The translations under genes and the position numbers were made by a program. Shown in pieces: positions 48,657 through 59,000 of a stretch of DNA of 64,000 nucleotides (position 1 is its first letter; every line of letters begins with the position of its first letter). The DNA comes from Nipponacmea schrenckii. Lineage: Eukaryota > Mollusca > Gastropoda > Lottiidae. The DNA lies in the NCBI GenBank assembly GCA_030562195.1, contig CM060202.1, forward strand, positions 22,368,317 to 22,432,316. The letters run 5' to 3'. A model generated the notes under the pieces. It had not been told where the DNA came from, searched no databases, and was given only the letters and a program-made list of their open reading frames with translations.

Positions 48657-49672
48657 AGTAAATTGTAATTGTGTGTACCAGTAGATTGTATGTTAACATG
48701 TACATTGTAATTGTGTGTACCAGTAGATTGTATGTTAACAATGTACCAGTAGGTTGTATGTTAACAATGTACCAGTAGGTTGTATGTTAACAATGTACCA
48801 GTAGGTTGTATGTTAACAATGTACCAGTAGGTTGTATGTTAACATGTACATTGTAATTGTGTGTACCAGTAGATTGTATGTTAACAATGTACCAGTAGGT
48901 TGTATGTTAACAATGTACCAGTAGGTTGTATGTTAACAATGTACGTAGTTGTATGTACCAGTAGATGGTATGTTACCATGTACATTGTATGTAGGCCTAC
49001 CAGTAGATTGTATATTAACAATGTACCAGTAGATTGTATGTTAACAATGTACCAGTAGGTTGTATGTTAACAATGTACCAGTAGATTATATGTTAACAAT
49101 GTACCAGTAGGTTGTATGTTAACAATGTACCAGTAGGTTGTATGTTAACAATGTACCAGTAGGTTGTATGTTAACAATGTACCAGTAGGTTGTATGTTAA
49201 CAATGTACCAGTAGATTGTATGTTAACAATGTACCAGTAGGTTGTATGTTGACAATGTACCAGTAGGTTGTATGTTAACAATGTACCAGTAGATTATATG
49301 TTAACAATGTACCAGTAGGTTGTATGTTGACAATGTACCAGTAGGTTGTATGTTGACAATGTACCAGTAGGTTGTATGTTGACAATGTACCAGTAGGTTG
49401 TATGTTGACAATGTACCAGTAGGTTGTATGTTAACAATGTACCAGTAGGTTGTATGTTAACAATGTACCAGTAGGTTGTATGTTGACAATGTACCAGTAG
49501 GTTGTATGTTAACAATGTACCAGTAGGTTGTATGTTAACAATGTACCAGTAGGTTGTATGTTGACAATGTACCAGTAGGTTGTATGTTAACAATGTACCA
49601 GTAGGTTGTATGTTAACAATGTACCAGTAGGTTGTATGTTGACAATGTACCAGTAGGTTGTATGTTTGTAGG
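48657..49672. repeat. 26-bp minisatellite
   Basis: About 37 copies of a 26-bp unit (ACAATGTACCAGTAGGTTGT plus ATGTTA), with sub-variants TTGACA/TTAACA and GATT/GGTT. On the minus strand it opens a 165-codon frame (49294-49791), which I take as an artefact. If the leader exon is right, it lies in SLC6 intron 1. Confidence 0.93.
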
Positions 49673-49879
49673 CCTGCCTTGAGTATTAATGACTTTAACA
49701 GTTTAAGTGAGAAATGGTTTTTAAAAATATGTTGTGCACCTTCAAATTCTGAGATGTGTTTTATCCACAAAATATTGGATGCCACAGCCAATTCTTCTGA
49801 GATTGGATCTGGTGTACGATTAAGCTTATATCTCCTTATACCAACCAGACTGATGTATACTGAAATTCATGGTCTCTAC

Positions 49880-50232
49880 TTGTGACCAGTACTTCTATCT
49901 AGGAGAGTTTGTCTTACAACATCTAATACTTGTGACCTAGGTCAGTGCTTTCTATAGGAGAGTATCTCTTATAACACCTAATACTTGTGACCTAGGCCAG
50001 TGCTTCTATAGGAGAGTATCTCTTACAACACCTAATACTTGTGACCTAGGCTAGTGCTTTTATAGTAGAATATCTCTTACAACACCTAATAATTGTGACC
50101 TAGGCTAGTGCTTTTATAGAAGAGTATCTCTTACAACACCTAATACTTGTGACCTAGGCTAGTGCGTTTTTATGAGAGTATCTCTTACAACACCTAATAC
50201 TTGTGACCTAGGCCGGTGTTTCTATAAGGGAG
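49880..50232. repeat. ~58-60-bp minisatellite
   Basis: Six units containing 'ACTTGTGACCTAGGC', 'AGTGCTT', 'TATAGGAGAGTATCTCTTA' and 'CAACACCTAAT'. Confidence 0.9.
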
Positions 50233-50756
50233 TACCAGTATATGTAAACCAACCAAAGTACCCTTAATTAGGCTACTTATTAATCCAAGTTACAAGAATA
50301 ATGTTTTTTTTTCTCATATCTAGTATTCTTCACTTAAAAAAAATAAACTATCTTCAACTGAAGACAATCTAAATGTAATCAGCCAAGTGTTTTTTCTCAG
50401 CCCATAAATCAGTTACACTGGTTTTTTACTGTGACAACTGTTTAATACATTGTTACAATATGGTTACAGAATTACACTCTTCTAGGTTGTACCAGTTTAC
50501 ATTTACAAGATGTTATGAAATAAGCACACTTCTTTAATAAAGGTTACAAAACACATTTCATCTGTTGAGGACCGTTTTATATCCTTCTAAATGTTGTTCA
50601 AGTCTCACAGAAAGATATATCGGGGCCTTATTCTCCAATACTTAACATAAATAAACTCTTGTTTTTTAAAAAATACAGTAATCTGTTATTCAAAAAGCAA
50701 AAATCAATCCTAATGATTGACCAATCATATGAATTTTCGTTATGACAATAACTTTT

Positions 50757-51078
50757 AAAGGGATAATAGGTCTTAGAATGAACCTTAAAATTTAAAAATT
50801 TTCAAGCTTACATGCTGCCATAAATAACATAAAAAAAAAAAATATCTAAAAAACTAAGTAACTGTCCAAAGTGATGCATTTGATTATTGAAAAATGCTTA
50901 ATAAATTGATTAAGCATTTTTAGAAAATGGATTTAGTTTTGTGAGTTTTCCAGATTTTAAGGGATTATGTTCCTTTATGAGACAAGATAAGTTCACTGAT
51001 GAATATATACTCATATTGACCATTCTTGATAACTTAAATTTTATGTTCATGCTAAGACATACGGTAGTATCACTTTAA
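50757..51078. mobile_element. MITE copy with degraded TIRs
   Basis: The left end TTTAAAGGGATAATAGGTCT TAGAATGAAC matches the TIR of the 3300-3790 element with few changes. The right end 'TTATGTTCATGCTAAGACAT' to 'TATCACTTTAA' is a diverged partner. Confidence 0.7.
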
Positions 51079-51519
51079 TATCTGTCTAATAAGATAAGTG
51101 AATGTTTAATGATTGAATCAGATATAACCAGATATTTTACAATGTCCCTATCCTACCACCGAGTACCAAAGTCGAGAGAGAGGTACCCTCAATATATATA
51201 AATGGTTGCATCAAAATTTTGCTAAATATTCATCAATGACCTACATGCATAGACCATGTTTAAGACATGGGTAGGGTATTAGTTATCAGTCTATACAGGA
51301 AGTGATCCTCTTAGCGTCTGACCTTTTTATCTGTAAATTGGTTAAATCTAGGTATTTCTGGTGTATTGTTGTTGTTTGTTGTTTTGATCAATGTTGACTG
51401 AGATAAAGGCAGGTCAAGATAAAGGCAGGTCCACCTGGTGACCTTGACATCCTTGATTGATTATCTTGTATATCCTTATATTATATAAACAAATTATTCA
51501 AGAATTAAACGTTGGTCTC

Positions 51520-51605
51520 ACTAGCATTATCGGTTACACTAGCATTATCGGTTACACTAGCATTATCGGTTACACTAGCATTATCGGTTACACTAGCATT
51601 ATTGG
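51520..51605. repeat. 18-bp tandem repeat
   Basis: Five copies of CATTATCGGTTACACTAG. Confidence 0.92.
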
Positions 51606-52069
51606 TGTCTTAACACAATTGATCACGTTTCACACTTAATAAATGACAAAGAACTATTTCGGTATTGCGTCATAGTGTCACATGACAAACTACAGTCAGT
51701 TTATCGAAAAATAAATGCCAGTTTGTGTAACTGTTTCATTTAAGAATGAACAACTATACTTTACAACTGAACAAAGCAAAATGGTTCTTGTCTGATTTTT
51801 GACAAATTTATCACAAAATTTCTACAAACAGTATATATTGCTTATGCCTACAGGTTGGAAAGTTGAGAACTCAATGATGTAAAAAATATTGATATTGCAT
51901 CATTTCTAGTTTTAAATGAATGTGATATTGAATGTTTATTTGATAAATTATTCAGAAACATATGTTACTGTCCCATGATTTGACCTGAGAATGATAAATA
52001 TCTGAGTAGGTTGCAGATATTCTGATCTCATATCAATTGTCACTTGTTCATGATATTACTGTACTCAAA

Positions 52070-52790
52070 TGACAGTGGAATAGCCCAGTCAGTATTGAGT
52101 TGGATTGTCGTCTGCTAGGACAGTGGAATAGCTCAGTCAGTGTAGCCAGTTGGATTGTTGTCTGCTAGGACAGTGGAATAGCTCAGTCAGTAGTGAGTTG
52201 GATTGTCGTCTGCTAGGACAGTGGAATAGCCCAGTCAGTAGTGAGTTTGATTGTCGTCTGCTAGGACAGTGGAATAGCTCAGTCAGTAGTGAGTTGGATT
52301 GTTGTCTGCTAGGACAGTGGAATAGCTCAGTCAGTAGTGAGTTGGATTGTTGTCTGCTAGGACAGTGGAATAGCTCAGTCAGTAGTGAGTTGGATTGTTG
52401 TCTGCTAGGACAGTGGAATAGCTCAGTCAGTAGTGAGTTGGATTGTTGTCTGCTAGGACAGTGGAATAGCTCAGTCAGTAGTGAGTTGGATTGTTGTCTG
52501 CTAGGACAGTGGAATAGCTCAGTCAGTAGTGAGTTGGATATTGTCTGCTAGGACTGTAGAATAGCTGTCAGTAGTGAGTTGGATTGTCGTCTGCTAGGAC
52601 AGTGGAATAGCCCAGTCAGTAGTGAGTTGGATTGTTGTCTGCTAGGACAGTGGAATAGCTCAGTCAGTAGTAAGTTGGATTGTTGTCTGCTAGGACAGTG
52701 GAATAGCCCAGTCATTAGTGAGTTGAGTTTACATCCTAGTTGTTCTGTCTGCTAGGACAGTGGAATAGCTCAGTCAGTGGCCAGTTAGGT
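52070..52790. repeat. 48-bp minisatellite with tRNA A-box-like core
   Basis: About fourteen 48-bp units. Each carries 'ATAGCTCAGTCAGTAGTGAG', close to the D-arm/A-box of many tRNAs (TAGCTCAGTyGGTAGAGC). The variant AGCCCAG occurs in some units. A fragment of SINE family A in minus orientation follows directly (52800-52850). The 133-codon open frame (16-residue repeats) is a product of the 48-bp period. Confidence 0.9.
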
Positions 52791-53029
52791 TGTAGTCTGA
52801 GAAAATGAAATGAATGGTGTTTTACATCCTAATCTTCTTCACCTTATGGGCTGATGTTTATTATCAGTAATATCATTTGATATATGCAAAAGCTTTTCCA
52901 GTTTTTTTGGGTTCCGGTATTTCAATTATTATCTCTCAATTATTTGTCAAGTTTTAAAAATTCTGTTCAGATCATCTATTTAATGAATATTCTGTTATTT
53001 TTCAGGTGTTAATGTGTGGGTAGACCAAT

Positions 53030-56000
53030 ATGGTGGAAGATAAGAATAATGGAGCAACAATGTTTCCTAAACTAGTTGAGAAACATGATGCTGATTGTGA
53101 AGAACAGCCAAAAGAGGATGGAATAGAACGGCAAAGTTGGTCTCATAAACTAGATTTTATACTGTCATGTTTAAGTTATGCTGTTGGATTAGGGAATGTG
53201 TGGAGGTTTCCCTATGTGTGTTATAAAAATGGAGGAGGTAGGTGTTTATAAATATTAGATAACACATTGTTCTTTAACAAGCCTAAACTATATTTTCACT
53301 GAAGTTGGTAAATGGCAATTTCACATTCTCCAATCAAAAACCTTCAAATATTAAAGAATCATTTCTAAACTGTTACATTGTCCCTTCAACATATCGAAAC
53401 AATATTTCTAGCATGTTTTGCTTTAGTAGGTAAAAACTTCTTTTATACACCTACATTATTATGTGGTTATATATTGTCATCACCTCTGTTTGTCCGTCAG
53501 TTTTTAATGATTTGAATGTAATTTGATTGTTCAGTATTGACGAATTATCAGTGAACTTTTTCAAAGTCATTGCCCTTGACTTATTCGAAACGCAATCAAT
53601 ATAGAGATTACATTTTTGTTTGATTGGAATAAAATTTGGTGTGATCAAATAAAGAGGGGTTCCCTTATTTTCATATATATAGCAGATGGTCCCACAAGTC
53701 CTTAATTAACTTGTAATTAGGCTAATTATGGCGGATTTCCCTCAGCAGGGTACTGCCATAGGTATGTACGTCAAGTCTCAAATGTCGTTCAAATGGTGTT
53801 GATATTTTTTTTGATCATCCAGTCTGTGAATTCCGTACATAACCGCACGCTGCTGTTGTTAAGTATGCACGCATGAGTACTTGCCCACATTCCTTAATAT
53901 TTTCCACAACAGCAATGGCATTTGGTATTCCATTTATTATCTCTAGCAAAAGGCAATAAAACATTTAAATATCATTTTGTAAAAACATTATGAATTAATT
54001 TAAATAAGTTTTAACTCACTAATAATAAAATACAAAATCAATTTGTATACACCTTCATTCATATGACGTCGTTTAGTCATGTGATCAAACATGGAGTTTA
54101 ATACGTTTCAAAGCAGATTAGAGTTAAATGAATTCCACAAGCATTTCTACGTCCACATAGCTCTTTGGAACTTGAGAATACATGGATCATTTATTAGAAA
54201 TCCAAATTAATCAATTAGAAAGCTTACTTTGGCTTTAATTAATGAGGGAACCCATCTTTAAGAGTTTTCAACCTGTGTTTAAACAGAAATATACTTTAAA
54301 GTGGGTTTATCTTGCTAGGCAACCACTTGTGATAGAAAAAGAGAGTTAAAAATTGTTTTGTTTTGTTTTGTAAAATGCCAACACATGCTTAAAACTTATC
54401 AAAGATGTTTATATTCATAATTAGTTTTAAGCAAAAAAATCTTTTGAAATTTAAAAAAATATATATGTTGCCCATGGAAATTGAATTAAACACTTATGTA
54501 TCAGTTTTCAATGCATGGATCATAAATTTCTTATTGATCAATAGAAACATACCAAGTCACACAATTATAATTTTGACATTTAATTGTTATTTTGAAATTC
54601 ATAATTACCTTGGGTAAGATAAGACACATATATCAATATGAGGGATAATATTATATCAATATTGTTTGATATTATTGTCTTTCAAACAAGCTCAAGTCAT
54701 TGTTCATGGCTTTACTGTGGTCAATTTACAGATTGTGTTACGTTTTGTACTATTAAAGTCCTTGGTTCCCCATTTCTCTAGGCTTGATTTGGGTCTTGGA
54801 CATTTGTAAATAATCTTCAGCATTACTAGAAATACCTCAAACTAGAAATTTACTTTCTATTTCTATAAATGTCTTTTCAATATCCCAGGGCCCGATCGCT
54901 CGAAAAAAAAAACATCACCAAGAGGCTGAAAATCTTAGAACTTTTAAATTAGGCAGAGATCTTATTTTAATGCAAAATATTGACCTCAAGTCTACAGGGC
55001 CACCACTCATGTTGTTTTAGCTATCCAGGTCAGAGCTGTCTCTGGGCAAGCTCAGGGCAAGCTCAGGGCAGAGCTGTCTCAGGGCAGAGCTGCCTCTGGC
55101 AAGAGCACTGGCAAGAGCTGTCTCAGATCAAGAGCTGTCTCTGATCAAGAGCTGTCTCAGATCAGGAGCTGCCTCCGATCAAGAGCTGTCTCAGATCAGG
55201 AGCTGTATCTGATCAAGAGCTGTCTCAGATTAGGATCTGTCTCAGATCAAGAGCTGTCTCAGATCAGGAGCTGCCTCCGATCAAGAGCTGTCTCAGATTA
55301 AGAGCTGTCTCTGATCAAGAGCTGTCTCAGATCAGGAGCTGCCTCCGATCAAGAGCTGTCTCAGATTAAGAGATGTCTCTGATCAAGAGCTGTCTCAGAT
55401 CAGGATCTGTCTCAGATCAAGAGCTGTCTCAGGGCAGAACTGTCTCAGCCAAACAACCACTTTAATATTGAAATAATTATTTTTAATTTGTTGAACAATG
55501 TTAGTGTTCTTGTGTTTCAATTTCAAATCCAACTGTAACTTGATAAAAATTCTATATTAAATGGGGATTAATGCCTATAGAATTTTCATAAATTATATTC
55601 ATAAGTTGAATAGATTAACCAGATATTTGTCTGATCAAACTAACAGTACAATGAAAACCTAATGGCATACAATACCAAACAAATATATAAAGCTTATCTA
55701 TTGAATATTGAAATAAAAAAATAAACAACCTTTAGACTTGCATTTACTGCATTGATAAAAGAATAGCTGTTAAACAAGCCTTTGAAACAACATAAAACAT
55801 ATCTGGACCTGCTATAAATCATTAAACATGTTGTCCTGTCATGCATATATCTTTATAGTTATTGAAGTACATATATATTTAAAATACTACCTCTTAGACT
55901 GAACCTCAAACTTGGTTAATAACTTTATATATAAAATCATATCACAAAGGCTTTTAGGAAGGCATTTAGCCAAAACATACAATAGTATATATAATTATAT

Positions 56001-59000
56001 AGGTAAAGATAGGTAAAGATACAGTACAGGTACTTGCTTTTCTCACAGTTAAATATATAAGTAACAATGGTTGTCATCAATTCTTAGTAAAATGAAACGT
56101 TTGATCCATAATTGATCTTGGAACAACTTCAATTGAAAGTGTCTTGAAATTTTAGCATCCAATAAGGTATTCTACAGTAGATATGGCTTGTATAATAAAA
56201 CATTATCTATGGCACCATATCTCCTAGGAGATAATGCTTAAATATAAAAAATATTCCATATAAACTAACAGTGATATTGGGTGATAAATAAAATCTCAAA
56301 ATCATCTTTCTTGAAATATGAAAGTATCACCACTTGTCAATCAAATTAAAAAAAAAAACGTTGGCAGAGCCTCAGAGTTTTGCACTTTATCGACTCGTGG
56401 TGATATTTTGGATAACAAGAAATACTCGTAAGAGATTCTTTACATTACAAAGCAATTTATTACTACCCTCTAATATTTCAAAACACCCAGGCTTATAAAT
56501 CCTAATTTAAATGCTGTTTATTGCAGGTGCGTTTCTGATCCCGTTTTTAGTGATGTTATTTATTACTGGTATTCCACTCGTGTTCCTGGAACTTTCATTC
56601 GGTCAGTTTGCCAGTCAGGGTGTGGTCTCCATCTGGTCAGTCAGTCCCATCTTTCAGGGTAAGTCAGATTGATTCTCGCGAGGTTTTCTTGACTAAATAA
56701 TAATCATGATTAATAACCAAGTATCAACTTAGCTTCTTAAGGACCCTTAGCCAACACTTCAGATATGATTTTACAAGGATAACATCTTATGTTCTTGACC
56801 CTTGGATAAAAATTTATGTCTTATATACTTCCCTGGGAGAGGTTTAATACTACTGAAGGCCCCTCCCCCCCAAAACAAGAAAACAAAAATAATTGGCACC
56901 CAATATGAAAATGTTTAGAACTGAATGTAGGGCCCTTTTGAGGGTAATATTTTTATACGCCCACATGAAATGGGGGGCGTATATTGTCGTCACCCACATC
57001 CGTCCGTCCGTCCGTCCGTCCGTCCGTCCGTCCACAATTGCTCGTAAACACTCTACACGGTGTAATTCTTGACGGATTTAGATGAAACTTAATATGAGTG
57101 TTTATGATCACGCAAGGATGAACCCTATTGAAAATCAGCGAAATCGGAAAAAAATTAGTATGAGTTCGTGCCCTTGTTCTTGAATGGCTCTTAAACACTC
57201 TACAACCTGCAATTCTTGACCGATTTTGATGAAACTTGGTGTGAGAGTATGTTATAACTCAAGGATAAACCCTATCGAAAATCAGCGAAATCGAAAAACA
57301 TTTAGTATGAGTTATTGCCCTTGTTCTTGAAAACGCGTTCAATTTTAGCTTGTAAACTCTCTTGAGAGAACAATTTTTAATGGATTTTAATGAAACTTGG
57401 CCTGAGTATTTGTTATCACCCAAGGATGAAGCCTATTGGAAACCAGTCAAATCGAAAAAAAATTAATATCAGTTATGGCCCATGTTTTTGAAAACGCGTT
57501 CAATTTTTTAGCTTTTAAACACTCTACAAAGCACAGTTATTGACCGATTTTGACGAAACTTGCTGAAATTGTTTAGTATCACCCAAGAATGAACCCTTTT
57601 GAAAATAGAACATATCGAAATATATTTAATAGGAATTATTGCCCTTGTTCTATAAAATGTGTTGGATTTTTGCCTTGTAAACACTCTACAAGTCACAATT
57701 CTTGAGCGATTTTGACATAACTTGGCATGAGTAATTGTAATCACCTAAGGATGAACCCTATTGAAATTCAGTTGAATCGAAAAATATTTAGTATCAGTTA
57801 TTGCCCTTGTGTTTGAAAACGCGTTCAATTTTAGCTTGTAAACACTCTAGAAAGAACAATTCTTAATGGATTTTGATAAAACTTGGCTAGAGTATTTGTT
57901 TTTACCCAAGGATGAACCTTTTTGAAAATCAAATAAATCGAAATATATTTAGTGTCAGTTATTGCCCTTGTGTTTGAAAACGGGGTTAACTTTTTGGCTA
58001 ATAAACACTCTAGAAGGTACAATTCATGACCAATGTTGACAAAACTCACTGAAATTGTTGGATATCGCAAGGGATGAGCCTAATTGAAAATTAAAAATAT
58101 CAAAATATATCTAATATGAATTATTGCCCTTGTTCTTTTAAACGCGTTCGATTTTTGTCTCGTAAACACTCTACATGAAACAATTCTTGATGGATTTCGA
58201 TGAAACTTGGTGTGAGAGTGTGTTATAACTCAAGGATGAACCCTATTGAAAATCAGCGAAATCGAAAAAAAATTTAGTATGAGTTACTGCCCTTGTTCTT
58301 GAAAACGCATTCAATTTTAGCTTGTAAACATTCTAGAAAGAACTATTCTTAATGGATTTTGATTAACTTTGGCTTGAGTATTTGTTTTTACCCAAGGATG
58401 AACCCTATTATAAATCAAATAAATAGAAATATTTAGTGTCAGTTATAGCCCTTGTTCTTGAAAACGCGTTCAATTTTAGCTTGTAAACACTCTAGAAAGA
58501 ACAATTTTTAATGGATTTTGATGTAACTTGGCTGTGTTATTTGTTGTCTCCCAAGGATGAACCCTATTGAAAATCGAAAAATATTTAGTACAAGTGATTG
58601 ACCTTGTTTTTGAAAATGCTTTAACTCGTAAACACTCTAGAAAGAACAATTTTGAATGGATTTTGATGAAACTTGGCTTTAGTATTTGTTTTCTCACAAG
58701 GATAAACCCTATTGAAAATCAGATAAATCGAAAAATATTTAGTGTCAGTTATTGCGCCTGTTTTCAAAAACGCTTTCAACTTTTGGCTTGTGAACACTCT
58801 AAAAATTCCTTTTTGACAAAACTCGCTGAAATTGTTTAATATCAACCAAGAATGAGCCTTATTAAGAATTAAAAATATCAAAATATTATTAAGGGTGAAC
58901 CCTATTGCAAATCATAAAGATACCGAAAAATATTTAATGAGTTGTTATTAGGTACAATTCTTGACAGTTTTTAATGAAACTAGAGACCCTAGAAAAAATA

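Noticed and set aside
49294..49791. 165-codon minus-strand repeat ORF
   Set aside because: It is generated by the 26-bp minisatellite; three units make 78 bp and cycle all frames without stops.
52150..52551. 133-codon ORF with 16-residue repeats
   Set aside because: It is a consequence of the 48-bp period; no signal, splice or homology support.
57508..58881. Cluster of similar 73-86-codon minus-strand ORFs
   Set aside because: They follow the internal units of the 56955-59110 repeat, start and stop irregularly, and match no family I know.
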